Source: Botrimarina mediterranea (GTDB taxonomy: Bacteria > Planctomycetota > Planctomycetia > Pirellulales > Lacipirellulaceae). From it: a stretch of DNA of 64,000 nucleotides. Position 1 is the first letter of the stretch, and every line of letters starts with the position of its first letter. A model generated the notes under the pieces. That model was given only the letters and a program-made list of their open reading frames with translations. It searched no databases and was not told the DNA's origin. The DNA lies in contig NZ_CP036349.1 of assembly GCF_007753265.1 (NCBI RefSeq), forward strand, positions 4,683,363-4,747,362, in the 5' to 3' direction. Shown piece after piece: positions 25,248 to 33,881 of this stretch. Both the position numbers and the translations under genes were made by a program.

Positions 25248-26411
25248 ATGAAGCCCCTACTTCGGTCCTTTGCGAGCGCGACGACGCTCGCCGCGGTGCT
25301 CTTGGTCGCCGCGGCGGCCCCGGCGGCCAGCATCGTGCTCGACTACACCTACGCGGGTGGGTCGTTCTTCAGCACCGCTACCGCCAACGGCGTGAAGGCC
25401 CGCTCGTCGGTGCAAGCCGCGGCGGACTACTTCTCGACGATCCTCACCGATTCGCTCCCGCAGGTCAGCAGGCCCAGCAACTACATCAGCACCCCTCCGG
25501 GCGGCGGGACGCCGCTGACCTACAGCTGGACCTGGCAAGCCCGCTTCGATAACCCGTCCTCCGGGAACGAGGTCCTAATCTCGAACCCGACCATCCCGGC
25601 CGATGAGTTCCGAGTGTACGTCGGCGCCCGCGACTTGCCGGGCTCAACGCTCGGCGTCGGCGGCCCCGGCGACTTTACCTCCAGCAGCGGGGGCAGCTTG
25701 TACACGCCCGAACAACAGGCCGAAATCCAAGCGATCAGCGCCGACTTCTCCGAGCTCCTCAACAACCGCAGCCAGGGCGCTGGCAATTTCGGAGCCTGGG
25801 GCGGAATGCTCTCGTTCGACACCACTTCCAACTGGAACTACGACCACACGATTTCCCCCACCGGTGGGCAGAACGACCTCTACTCCGTGGCGCTGCACGA
25901 GATCGCTCACGCCCTGGGAATGGGGACGTCGAACGAATGGAACGCGTTGGTGTCGGGGGGGAAGTTCACCGGCCCGAACGCCTACGCCGCCAACGGCAAC
26001 TCGCAACCTTCCGTCACGGGGGGCCACTGGGCCAACGGCACCACGAGCACCGTCTTCGGCAGCTCCACCAGCCAAGAGGCGGCGATGGACCCTACCATCA
26101 CCACCGGCACCCGGAAGTTCTGGACGACGCTCGACGCCGCTGGCCTGGCGGACATCGGCTGGGACGTCGAGGCCCCCGGCCTTCCGGGCGATTACAACTC
26201 CGACAACCTCGTCGACGCCGCCGACTACACCGTGTGGCGTGACAGCGTCGCCAGCGGCGGCGTCATTGGCAGTTACGCCGAGTGGTCCGTCAACTACGGC
26301 CGCTCCGCCGCCGCTAGCGGTCTGGCGGTCCCCGAGCCGACAACCGGCGTGCTGCTGATTATCGGGGCGTGCTGGGGCGCCGTTGGGATGCGGAGAAAGT
26401 CGGTCATTTAG
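25248..26411 (+). CDS. PEP-CTERM metalloprotease with dockerin-like segment
   Basis: The 387-residue protein has a signal peptide (SFASATTLAAVLLVAAAAPAA). The zinc-binding motif HEIAHALGMG, near residues 216-225, fits the HExxHxxG pattern of metzincin-type peptidases, although the usual third His/Asp ligand is not obvious. The next segment (GTSNEW) may contribute. After the catalytic part come GDYNSDNLVDAADYTVWRDS, YAEWSVNYG, and a PEP-CTERM tail (VPEPTTGVLLIIGACWG) ending in basic residues. It was probably exported and anchored by exosortase. The ATG at 25248 gives a proper signal peptide; the longer frame from 25197 does not. The C-terminal 90 residues closely match those of the preceding gene product. 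Confidence 0.88.
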   Translation: MKPLLRSFASATTLAAVLLVAAAAPAASIVLDYTYAGGSFFSTATANGVKARSSVQAAADYFSTILTDSLPQVSRPSNYISTPPGGGTPLTYSWTWQARFDNPSSGNEVLISNPTIPADEFRVYVGARDLPGSTLGVGGPGDFTSSSGGSLYTPEQQAEIQAISADFSELLNNRSQGAGNFGAWGGMLSFDTTSNWNYDHTISPTGGQNDLYSVALHEIAHALGMGTSNEWNALVSGGKFTGPNAYAANGNSQPSVTGGHWANGTTSTVFGSSTSQEAAMDPTITTGTRKFWTTLDAAGLADIGWDVEAPGLPGDYNSDNLVDAADYTVWRDSVASGGVIGSYAEWSVNYGRSAAASGLAVPEPTTGVLLIIGACWGAVGMRRKSVI

Positions 26412-26456
26412 CCCCCGGACCCGCCATTTAGCCCCCGGTCATTGACCGGGGCCTAA
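26405..26456. repeat. TTTAGCCCCCGGTC palindrome, copy 2 with extra half
   Basis: CATTTAGCCCCCGG is present twice; the second is completed as a hairpin by TCATTGACCGGGGCCTAA. The stop codon of the metalloprotease gene lies inside the first half. Confidence 0.85.
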
Positions 26457-26521
26457 GTGCGATGGCGTGTCGATTTGGGGCGGCCCAACCCTCGTGGTCA
26501 TGAACACCCGTCCAGACGCTC

Positions 26522-26605
26522 AAAAAGGGCCCTTCCAACGCACCTTGGGGGTCCCTCCAACCTGAGTGTCGAGTTGGCGATTGAACGCGTTCTAGGGCCC
26601 TTTTT
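26522..26605. repeat. AAAAAGGGCCCTT inverted repeat
   Basis: AAAAAGGGCCCTT at 26522-26534 is matched by AGGGCCCTTTTT at 26594-26605; the 59 bases between contain CCAACCTGAGTGTCGAGTTGG, itself a small dyad. A similar pair of arms is at 386-398 and 471-478. Confidence 0.75.
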
Positions 26606-26727
26606 GGGGCTCTCAGAAGGCGCCCCCAAAAACCCCGGGAAATGCCGCGGCGGTGCCGTCGCTCCTTGCCCCGTGCCGCCAGCACGCGCCGCGGGCAATC
26701 CGTCTTCCGCCATCCGGCCCCGGCGCC

Positions 26728-26733
26728 TACGAT
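26728..26733 (+). promoter_or_regulatory. Putative -10 box TACGAT
   Basis: TACGAT lies 84 bases before the ATG at 26817 and matches the box in front of the 37199 gene. Confidence 0.3.
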
Positions 26734-26816
26734 CCGGCCCCTCACTGTGGGCCCCGCGTTGCTCGTGGCACGAAGCCACCCGCGCTCCGCCCGCTTGCGT
26801 ACCGGGAGACCTGCGG

Positions 26817-28184
26817 ATGGACCGACGGATCGGCGCCACGCTCTGCCTCGCCCTTGGCGTTACCCTTGCGATTGCCCCGGGCGCTAGGGCGCAGTCCGTC
26901 AGCCCCCCTGCCCCGTTTGCGGGCGGCGGCGACGCGCTGCAGCTCGAGCAACCCCGCGGCGAGATCACCCCGGTGCGTTACGGCGAACCCGAGCCGACGC
27001 CGCCCACGAACAACGGCGGCGGCGCTTATTCGGGCGCGTCCGTTCCGTCGCGGCCAGCCGCCACTTCCGGGCAGGGTCGCGCGGCAACAACCGACGGCGG
27101 CCTCACGCCCGTCGGGTCCCCGAGCGTCAGTCGGGCGCAAGTCTCCAAGGGCTCGGGCAAACTCCCCAACGATGCCGGCCAGGTATGGCGTGAGTACGAC
27201 ATCCGTCCCTACACGCAGCGGCTCGCCGCCGACGCCAAGCCGCAGCAACGCGTCGTCGATTGGGTCCTGCGCGAGACCGGCTACGAGGCGTGGCACGGCG
27301 AGACCGTCGGCATTCTCAACGCCACGCGCGAAACGCTCACCGTCTATCACACGCCCGCGATGCAGGCGATCGTCACTGACATTGTCGACCGCTTCGTCAA
27401 CAGCAAGGCGGCCGAGCAGGCGTTCTCGATGCGGATCGTCACGGTCCGCAACCCCGACTGGCGCGTGCGGGCCCTCGGCTTGATGACGCCGATCAGCGTG
27501 CAGTCGCCCGGCCTGCAAGGTTGGGTCATGCCCAAAGAGAACTACGCGTTGCTCTCGGCCGAACTCGGGCGCCGCGGCGACGTGCGTGAGTACAACGCCG
27601 CGGGGCAGCTGGTCCCCAACGGTCAGTCGGTCCACTTCAGCACGATGCGTCCGCGCGGGTACGTGAAGGGGATCGTCCCTACGCAGAACGTTTGGCCCGG
27701 CTACCAACCCGAGACGGCGCAGATCGACGAGGGCGCGTCGCTAGAGTTCAGCCCGCTGCTGTCGCTCAACCTCGAGTCGGCCGAAGCGGTGATCAAGCTG
27801 CGACTCAACCAGATCGAGAAGATGCGACGCGTCTCGCTCGACCTGCCCACCCCCGGCGTCAACGCAGGCGCCACGCCGGGGCAGCGTTTGCAGGTCGAGG
27901 TGCCGCAGGTCACCAGCGCCGACCTCCACGAACGCTTCCGCTGGCCGGCGAACCAGGTGCTCGTCCTGTCGCTGGGGATGGTCGCCACACCGGGCCCCGA
28001 AACGGGCGGCGCGTTCAGCGAGATGCTGCCCGACATGATGAAGAGCCCGCCACGCGCCGACGCGCTATTGTTCGTCGAAGCGCGGAGCTCGGCGATCCCC
28101 ACCGCGGCGCCCAGCGCCGCCCCAACCGGCGACCGCATTCAAACCGCCGTCCGGCCGACGCCAACGTTTCATGGGCGGTATTGA
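26817..28184 (+). CDS. Exported secretin-N-like protein
   Basis: The 455-residue protein has a signal peptide (hydrophobic about 7-20, cut after ARA near 25) and then a Pro/Gly/Ser-rich linker to about residue 110. The middle (about 125-195) resembles a secretin N0 domain: YDIRPYTQRL, then VVDWVLRETGYEAWHGETVG, then TLTVYHTPAMQAIVTDIVD. The remainder contains beta-rich segments (SLEFSPLLSLNLESAEAVIK; SADLHERFRWPANQVLVLSL) that recall parts of secretin pores, but no clear barrel or channel motif can be claimed. It may act with the larger secretin-N protein at 5383. The ATG follows GGGAGACCTGCGG, a weak ribosome binding site. A repeat cluster lies downstream. Confidence 0.75.
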   Translation: MDRRIGATLCLALGVTLAIAPGARAQSVSPPAPFAGGGDALQLEQPRGEITPVRYGEPEPTPPTNNGGGAYSGASVPSRPAATSGQGRAATTDGGLTPVGSPSVSRAQVSKGSGKLPNDAGQVWREYDIRPYTQRLAADAKPQQRVVDWVLRETGYEAWHGETVGILNATRETLTVYHTPAMQAIVTDIVDRFVNSKAAEQAFSMRIVTVRNPDWRVRALGLMTPISVQSPGLQGWVMPKENYALLSAELGRRGDVREYNAAGQLVPNGQSVHFSTMRPRGYVKGIVPTQNVWPGYQPETAQIDEGASLEFSPLLSLNLESAEAVIKLRLNQIEKMRRVSLDLPTPGVNAGATPGQRLQVEVPQVTSADLHERFRWPANQVLVLSLGMVATPGPETGGAFSEMLPDMMKSPPRADALLFVEARSSAIPTAAPSAAPTGDRIQTAVRPTPTFHGRY

Positions 28185-28231
28185 GCATTCGTCCTTAAGA
28201 ACTTAAGCACGGATATGACTACGGTTGAATA

Positions 28232-28374
28232 TGGGAGGGGTCTCCCGACAACTTGTGTTGTGGGAGGCGTCTCCAGACGCCGATGACGCGCACCATGCCG
28301 TGTTCGGCCAAGAAACCGTAATCGGGGTCTGGAGACCCCTCCCACAAGTTGTTAGAGACCCCTCCCACAAGTTG
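28232..28374. repeat. GTGGGAGGCGTCTCC palindrome, full unit with flanking fragments
   Basis: The complete unit is 28258-28346: GTGGGAGGCGTCTCCAGACG at the left, a central GCGCACCATGCCG, and CGGGGTCTGGAGACCCCTCC at the right. Extra pieces of the same words (GGGAGGGGTCTCCCGACAAC and GAGACCCCTCCCACAAGTTG) flank it, as if units had been duplicated or nested. Two GTTGATGGGGGCGCCT copies follow at 28372-28410. Confidence 0.9.
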
Positions 28375-28439
28375 ATGGGGGCGCCTCCTATACGTTGATG
28401 GGGGCGCCTACGGCATGCGCTTCGCATCCAAGGCTGGGC

Positions 28440-29390
28440 ATGGACGCTAGCCCGATTTCGAAGTCGACCCCGATCCGCCTGTTTCTCAACCCCAACGCCC
28501 GCGACGGCGCCGTTGATCGGTTGCGTGACGCCGCCCGCCGCGCGCTGGGCGATCAGGCTGAGGTGATCGAAACCACCTCCAGCGACGATACGACCCACGA
28601 GATCCACCGCGTCTGCGACGAGGGGGGCGTCGTCGTCGCCGCCGGTGGGGATGGGACCGTACACGGCGTCATCAACGCGTTGATGACCGCTGCGTCACCC
28701 GCGGTGCTCGGACTGGCGCCGATGGGGACCTCCAATAACTTCTGCCGCGACCTCGGGCTGCCGCTCGAGGTGGACGAAGCGCTCGCGGTATTGCGGGACG
28801 GCGTCCCTACCCCCGTTGATCTGATCCGCATCACGATTGATGACAGGGTGCGTTACTGTGCGACCGTCGCCACCGCCGGCAACGCCGACCGCGTCATCGA
28901 CGCACTGGAAGATCAGGACAAGCAGAGCTGGGGGGCCTGGTGCTACCTCCGCGCCGCGCTGCCCGTGATGACCGACCTCCAGAGTTACGAGGTCGAGGTC
29001 GCGGTGGATGGCGGCCCCGTCGAGATGCTCCCGCTATGGAACCTGATTGTCGCCAATGGTCGCTACGCCGGCGGCGGGCTCGATGTGGCGTCGCGAGCGC
29101 GGCTCGACGACGGGCTGCTCGACCTGGTGCTCATCGGCGAGGGCGAGGGGATCGACTTGGCGTCGCTCGCCTCGGGCTTCTTGCTCGGCGATTACCTCGA
29201 GCACGAACGGGTCACTTTCCGTCAGGCCCAGCGAATCGACATCCGCGCACCCGGCGGGCTTTGTTTCATCGCCGACGGCGAGCCCCTCGAAGGCCAGGCG
29301 TTCCGCTTCGAAGCCCTGCCCGGCGCTTTGCAGGTACTGGTTCCGCGCTACTCATTCCGACCGATAAACGACGACGCCGACCGCCGCTAG
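28440..29390 (+). CDS. Diacylglycerol kinase-family lipid kinase
   Basis: The 316-residue cytoplasmic protein belongs to the bacterial DAGK/YegS family, which phosphorylates lipids such as diacylglycerol or related alcohols. It has the family start LFLNPNARDG (15-24), the nucleotide loop GGDGTVHGVINALM (69-82), PMGTSNNFCRDLGLP near 96-110, and the C-terminal FIADGEPLEG segment. The exact lipid is unknown. I chose the ATG at 28440 because the upstream part of the frame is repeat-derived. It is convergent with the PEP-CTERM gene at 29451. Confidence 0.9.
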   Translation: MDASPISKSTPIRLFLNPNARDGAVDRLRDAARRALGDQAEVIETTSSDDTTHEIHRVCDEGGVVVAAGGDGTVHGVINALMTAASPAVLGLAPMGTSNNFCRDLGLPLEVDEALAVLRDGVPTPVDLIRITIDDRVRYCATVATAGNADRVIDALEDQDKQSWGAWCYLRAALPVMTDLQSYEVEVAVDGGPVEMLPLWNLIVANGRYAGGGLDVASRARLDDGLLDLVLIGEGEGIDLASLASGFLLGDYLEHERVTFRQAQRIDIRAPGGLCFIADGEPLEGQAFRFEALPGALQVLVPRYSFRPINDDADRR

Positions 29391-29450
29391 ATGCGGCGGT
29401 CGGCGGGACGCAAGTCCATGGGGCGGCGTCTCAAGCCGCCCGCCGATTCA

Positions 29451-30374
29451 TCAACGGCGACGCAGCATTACCCCGGCCCCAAGGAGGCAGAGGGCGATCG
29501 CGGTCGGCTCGGGGATCTGGGACACCTCGACGTTGTCGATCACGCCGAACGTCAGGTCGGGACGCGACGTCACCGACGTGAAGAAGTCGGCGTAGACCAG
29601 GCTGATGTTGCCGTCCGACGAGAAGGGCTCGTCGATCGTGACGATCTGGAGACGGTCGCCCGAGGGCTTCTCGATCCAGATATCGGCTACGGACCCGTCG
29701 GTGGTGACCTCAAAGGTGACCCACTGGAAGCCAGGAGTGCCGGCGATGCCAGGAGGAAAGGCAACTTGGGACTGGGAGGCAGGAGGCGCGACCCCCGTCA
29801 AGAAATCGGCGTAGTAAGCGTCTTCGCCGTTGCGAGTGCCGGCCGTCATTTCGGTTGCGGCAAGGAAGGTGGTATCGGCGAAGGCGCGCCAATCGCTTGC
29901 CGAACCGCCTTCGTTGGTGGCTAGAATCTGCGCGCCGCTGCCGACGTCGGCGTTGGTGCCGTTGTAGCCGATCCCGCCGCCGATGAACTCGGTCGTGCCG
30001 GCCGACGCACCGTTGACCCGCTCGTTGACGTCGTAGTTGGTCCAGACATCGAAGCGGAGCTGGTACGCCCCCGTGAAGTTCTGACCGGTCGGGTACAGGG
30101 TGAAGACCGATAGTGTTCCCGTCGAGATGTTGGCTTCGAGTTTCACACCGCTTGTCGCGGTGTCGCCGCCTCGGCTATTCGGCGCCTCGGGGATGCCATC
30201 GGCGCTGTAGTCGTAGCCGAAAGTCGCGGCGGAGTCGGCGTTATTGGCGTTGACGCCCCAGCCTGCGCCGCTGGCCATTTCGTCACGGAACAGCTCGGCG
30301 CCTTGAGCGGCGCCGGAGAACAGCATTCCACAGCCTAGAGCGGCCGTAGCAAACAGGAGACATCGCTTCATCAT
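29451..30374 (-). CDS. PEP-CTERM sorting domain protein
   Basis: The protein has about 307 residues, with a signal peptide (MMKRCLLFATAALGCGMLFS, cut after AQG) and a beta-rich, Gly/Asn/Thr/Asp-rich body. The C-terminus is IPEPTAIALCLLGAGVMLRR, a PEP-CTERM signal. The body (DRLQIVTIDE, LTFGVIDNVEVSQ) resembles the sandwich-like surface proteins common in planctomycetes; its ligand is unknown. Two adjacent ATGs (30374, 30371) are possible; GAGG lies three and six bases upstream respectively. There is no dockerin-like segment, unlike the proteins at 23526 and 25248. Confidence 0.85.
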   Translation of the reverse strand: MMKRCLLFATAALGCGMLFSGAAQGAELFRDEMASGAGWGVNANNADSAATFGYDYSADGIPEAPNSRGGDTATSGVKLEANISTGTLSVFTLYPTGQNFTGAYQLRFDVWTNYDVNERVNGASAGTTEFIGGGIGYNGTNADVGSGAQILATNEGGSASDWRAFADTTFLAATEMTAGTRNGEDAYYADFLTGVAPPASQSQVAFPPGIAGTPGFQWVTFEVTTDGSVADIWIEKPSGDRLQIVTIDEPFSSDGNISLVYADFFTSVTSRPDLTFGVIDNVEVSQIPEPTAIALCLLGAGVMLRRR

Positions 30375-30624
30375 GAACCTCACAGCAAATTGGGGGTGTG
30401 GCGTCACTAGCTTCCGAATCAAAGGATGCTTGCAGTGGGTGAGTCCCGCCCGTCGGCCACCGTCGGGATTTTCGGCCGGGACACATACGGGCACCCTACC
30501 CAACATCCCTCCCTCGTACAAATTATTGGGCCGTATTCTGGGGGTTTTCTGCGCCAGAGGGTGATTTCTCCGCCCCGATAGGCCGTCTAGGGCAGGCCTC
30601 TCGCGACGCCCCGGGCGGGGACGG

Positions 30625-30630
30625 TACCCT
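30625..30630 (+). promoter_or_regulatory. Putative -10 box TACCCT for ndh
   Basis: TACCCT in GGTACCCTGATGCC would start transcription near 30637. This makes the GTG at 30642 an unlikely start and the ATG at 30669 likely. Confidence 0.4.
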
Positions 30631-30668
30631 GATGCCTTCGCGTGCCGCCCCCTTCGTCAACTGTGCCG

Positions 30669-31979
30669 ATGACTCCCCCGACGCCTACCCCCGACCGCCC
30701 CTGCGTCGTCATCGTCGGTGGCGGCTTCGGCGGCTTGCACGCCGCCAAGGCGCTGCGTCGGGCGGCGGTGGAGGTGACGCTCGTCGATCGCACGAACTAC
30801 CACCTCTTCCAGCCGCTGCTCTATCAAGTGGCGACCGGCGCGCTGTCGCCCGCCAACATCGCGGCGCCGCTGCGGGCGATCGTCGATCGCCAGCAGAACA
30901 CGACCGTCCTGCAAGCCGCCGTCGTCGGCTTCGACCTCGACGCGAAGCGGGTCTTGCTCGACGAAGGGGACGCGTTCCCCTTCGATACGCTCGTCGTCGC
31001 CGCCGGCGCCAAGCACAGCTACTTCGGCCGCGACGAGTGGGAACGGCTCGCGCCGGGCCTGAAGACCGTCGAGGACGCCACGCGGATCCGCTCGGACATC
31101 CTGTTGGCGTTCGAGCGCGCCGAGCGGACCGACGACCCCACGGAACGCCAGCGGTTGCTGACGTTCGTCATCGTCGGCGGTGGGCCGACCGGTGTCGAGC
31201 TCGCCGGCGCGTTGTCCGAGCTGTCACGTCATGCGCTGCGGCACGACTTCCGCCGCATCGAACCCGGCGACGCCCACATCTACCTAATCGACGCCGGAGA
31301 TCGGGTGTTGTCCAACTTCGATGAGTCGCTGTCGGCGAACGCGCTGAAATCGCTCGAGCGTCGCGGGGTCATCGTCCGCAACGGCGAACGGGTGACGGCG
31401 ATCACGCCGACCGACGTGACGATCGAGGGCCCGCAGGGGAGCCAGACGCTGCCGACCGAGACGGTGCTGTGGGCCGCGGGCGTCCACGCCTCGCCGCTGG
31501 CGAAGATGCTCGGCGAAGCAAGCGGCGCGGAGGTCGATCGCGCGGGCCGCGTCACCGTGACGCCGACGCTGCACCTGCCGAACCGCCCCGACGTGTTCGC
31601 GATCGGCGACATGGCCAACTGCGCGGGCGCCGACGGCAAGCCACTGCCGGGCGTCGCGCCGGTCGCGATCCAGCAGGGCCAGCATGTCGCGCGGACGATC
31701 GCCAATCGATTGCACGGCAAGCCCGACAAGCCGTTCGAGTACCGCGACTACGGCTCGATGGCGACGATCGGCCGCTCCGCCGCGGTGGCCGAGTTGGGGC
31801 GATTCCGCTTCACGGGTTACCTGGCGTGGCTGATCTGGCTCTTCATCCATCTGATGCAGCTAGTGACGTTCCAGAACCGCGTCCTGGTGCTGACGCAGTG
31901 GGCGTGGAACTACGTCACACGCGACCGCTCAGCCCGGCTGATCACCGCCGTGCCAGAAGAACGCGAGCACATCAAATGA
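30669..31979 (+). CDS. ndh: Type II NADH dehydrogenase
   Basis: NDH-2 passes electrons from NADH to quinone at the inner face of the cytoplasmic membrane without pumping protons. The 436-residue protein has the FAD loop VIVGGGFGGLHAAKAL (about 14-29), DRTNYHLFQPLLYQVATG (about 40-57), the NADH loop FVIVGGGPTGVELAGAL (near 166-182), AAGVHASPL, and FAIGDMANC, where the flavin ribityl is bound. The C-terminal hydrophobic amphipathic stretch (AWLIWLFIHLMQLVTFQN) is the expected membrane anchor. It is a single gene with a TACCCT box upstream. The downstream gap holds a repeat. Confidence 0.94.
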   Translation: MTPPTPTPDRPCVVIVGGGFGGLHAAKALRRAAVEVTLVDRTNYHLFQPLLYQVATGALSPANIAAPLRAIVDRQQNTTVLQAAVVGFDLDAKRVLLDEGDAFPFDTLVVAAGAKHSYFGRDEWERLAPGLKTVEDATRIRSDILLAFERAERTDDPTERQRLLTFVIVGGGPTGVELAGALSELSRHALRHDFRRIEPGDAHIYLIDAGDRVLSNFDESLSANALKSLERRGVIVRNGERVTAITPTDVTIEGPQGSQTLPTETVLWAAGVHASPLAKMLGEASGAEVDRAGRVTVTPTLHLPNRPDVFAIGDMANCAGADGKPLPGVAPVAIQQGQHVARTIANRLHGKPDKPFEYRDYGSMATIGRSAAVAELGRFRFTGYLAWLIWLFIHLMQLVTFQNRVLVLTQWAWNYVTRDRSARLITAVPEEREHIK

Positions 31980-32041
31980 GCAGTCGGCGCTAGCCGCGGG
32001 TAGCGCCAAGTTGTGCCTGACATTCGACTTGTTGGCACAAA

Positions 32042-32115
32042 CCGGGGGCTAAGGCCCCGCGGCTGATAAGCCTTTGCCAGCCATATCAGCCGGCACACCT
32101 TAGCGTCCGGTTCTG
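32042..32115. repeat. CCGGGGGCTAAGG palindrome, copy 2
   Basis: It matches the unit at 121-194 almost base for base at both ends (CCGGGGGCTAAGGCCCCGCG at the left, CCTTAGCGTCCGGTTCT at the right) but differs in the middle. It lies between the convergent ndh and 32138 genes. Confidence 0.9.
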
Positions 32116-32137
32116 CCGAAAGAAGACTACGCTGCGC

Positions 32138-33607
32138 CTATGCCGCGTTCGAGTACCCGCTGCCCGGCGCCGCGCGGAGCACTGAGAGGTACTTGTTCCG
32201 CACGTCGATGTACGCGATCCAGGTGAAACACGTCGCGCCGCCGAGGATCAGCATCAGCAGCCGGTCGATGACCACCGAGCTGTCGGAGCGCTCGTTCACC
32301 ACGACCGTGCTCGGGTCCGCAGCGGCGCCCGGGTCGGCGAACTCGCGGCCGGTCCAACCGGTGGAAGGGGTGTTGTTCGCCTCGGCGCCCCCAGTGTTGG
32401 ACGTCGTGTTGGCGGGGGGCCGGCTGGCGGCGAAGTCGTCGTCGTAGAACGACGAGCGGGGGGGCGGAGTGTTCGGGCCGCTATTAGCGCGCGGTTGCAA
32501 GTCCGCAAACGCCGAGCCGTCACGCTGCGCGCCTTGCGACGTGCCAGCTTGTGAACGGGACGGGTCGTTCGAGGCGTTGTAGTTGGGGTCCCAAACATTC
32601 GATTGCGATGACGAGGGCGCGCTGGCGCTGTTGTCGCTTTCGGCGGCGCTTTCGCGGCGCTGCACGGGCGTCAGCACGCTGCGAGACGTGGCGGCGTAGG
32701 GGTCGTCGGTGAATCGTTGAACAAGGTCGTCTCGTGAATCCCGATCGTAGCTATTTACTCGTGAAGGGCTGCCAAAGTCGTCCCGTGGGGGATTGCTCGC
32801 ATTGCTCTGCGGTGAGGTCTGGGCGGGGTAGTTCTGGGGCGGGTAGCTCTCCGACGGATACCGCGGCTGCTGGTTGGAGTAAGGAGGCGTCGTGAACTGC
32901 GCCTGTTGGGGCGCGTCGGCGCCGGTCGAGGTATCGGGCGCCGCCAGGCGCGACGGCTCGTCGTACTGTGGACGACTGGCGTAAGGCGTCGTCGTGTTGT
33001 TCGGGACGATCCTCTCAAGAGTCTCGCCGGCGCCATTGAGCAGGCTTTCCGCGCCGCGGCGGAGCTGGTCGCCACTTTGTTCGAAGAGTCGCGCCGTCCC
33101 GTCGGCGAGGTTGCGTGTCTGGCTGTCGATCGCTTGGCCGACCTCCGCCAAAGGCCGCGTCGCTTCCGCGAAGCCGTCCTGCAAGGTCGGGGGGTTCTGG
33201 TAAGCCGTCCGGCGCTCGGCGGTCTCGCCAACGTTGGCGTCGTCCGCATCGAGCAGCGCGGCGTCCTTCCACTCGGGCGTCACGGGTTTCTTGACCTCGT
33301 ACCGCTTCGCCTGTGACTCGGCGAAGATCCGTTGCGGCGACAGCCGGTCGCGATCGCGGAGCTGCCGCGGCGCCTCGCCCTCGCCGACGTAGACGCGCAC
33401 GCGCTCGATCGGGCCGACGTCGTCGGGCAACTCGCTCACGAGGTCCACCGCGCGGCCGTCACGCATCGCTTCGAGGTCCTCGGGCGAAAGCTTGACGAGG
33501 TAGTCGTAGCCCTCGGCCGGCTGCGACTCGCTGGCGCGCTCGGAAGGGACCCAGCCAAACGTGACGGCGACCAGCGAGGCCGCCAGGTAGGTCGAGATGG
33601 TCGTCAC
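32138..33607 (-). CDS. Exported Ser/Pro/Asn-rich protein with C-terminal membrane segment
   Basis: The 489-residue protein starts at GTG with a signal-like hydrophobic segment (YLAASLVAVTFGW). A folded part follows (about 30-130: YDYLVKLSPEDLEAMRDGRA and a YVGEGE segment), then a helical part (about 140-210). Next is a long disordered stretch rich in Ser, Pro, Asn, Gln, Arg and Asp, and finally one membrane segment at about 450-470 (LLMLILGGATCFTWIAYIDV) with a short tail. The family is not recognised. Its form suggests an envelope-spanning or tethered protein. A TACCAT box lies about 65 bases upstream. Confidence 0.75.
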   Translation of the reverse strand: MTTISTYLAASLVAVTFGWVPSERASESQPAEGYDYLVKLSPEDLEAMRDGRAVDLVSELPDDVGPIERVRVYVGEGEAPRQLRDRDRLSPQRIFAESQAKRYEVKKPVTPEWKDAALLDADDANVGETAERRTAYQNPPTLQDGFAEATRPLAEVGQAIDSQTRNLADGTARLFEQSGDQLRRGAESLLNGAGETLERIVPNNTTTPYASRPQYDEPSRLAAPDTSTGADAPQQAQFTTPPYSNQQPRYPSESYPPQNYPAQTSPQSNASNPPRDDFGSPSRVNSYDRDSRDDLVQRFTDDPYAATSRSVLTPVQRRESAAESDNSASAPSSSQSNVWDPNYNASNDPSRSQAGTSQGAQRDGSAFADLQPRANSGPNTPPPRSSFYDDDFAASRPPANTTSNTGGAEANNTPSTGWTGREFADPGAAADPSTVVVNERSDSSVVIDRLLMLILGGATCFTWIAYIDVRNKYLSVLRAAPGSGYSNAA

Positions 33608-33795
33608 GGAGGGTCTCGCTCGCAGGGGCCCAAAAGGGAAGTCATCGCATCAACACAGCGCCGCCTAGCTATGGTACGCCGCCCCACACCCGGGGGCGAC
33701 AAGCTGGCGCCGGCGGCGATTCTATCCCCCCGGCTGGAACCGACCTAGCCGAGTTACCCGGATAACGCGGCTTGCCAGGGCGGGGCTGCTAGCAG

Positions 33796-33874
33796 CGTGA
33801 GGCTTAAGGCCTGAGGGTTGCGCCGCCATCCTGTTCCGGTCCGCTGCGCAACCCTCGGGTCTCGAGCCTCATGC
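33796..33874. repeat. Word palindrome, TGAGGCTTAAGGC word
   Basis: GCGTGAGGCTTAAGGCCTGA then GGGTTGCGC at the left is answered by GCGCAACCCTCGGGTCTCGA then GCCTCATGC at the right. It lies just after the stop of the 33882 gene. The gap 33608-33795 has no gene. Confidence 0.8.
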
Positions 33875-33881
33875 CTCAGCT

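Larger units (their letters stand above)
26457..26816. other. Gap upstream of the 26817 gene
   Basis: The stretch holds an inverted repeat at 26522-26605 (AAAAAGGGCCCTT with AGGGCCCTTTTT) and a TACGAT promoter-like box at 26728-26733. The open frame here is in phase with the next gene but has no coding character and lies before the likely transcript start. Confidence 0.6.

Noticed and set aside
26457-26816. 120-codon upstream extension of the 26817 gene
   Set aside because: It includes repeat sequence and lies before the likely promoter; starting at 26817 gives a normal signal peptide.
23526-30374. Genomic island or prophage for the exported-protein cluster
   Set aside because: No integrase, transposase, tRNA junction or change in base composition was seen; clusters of PEP-CTERM genes are normal in this phylum.
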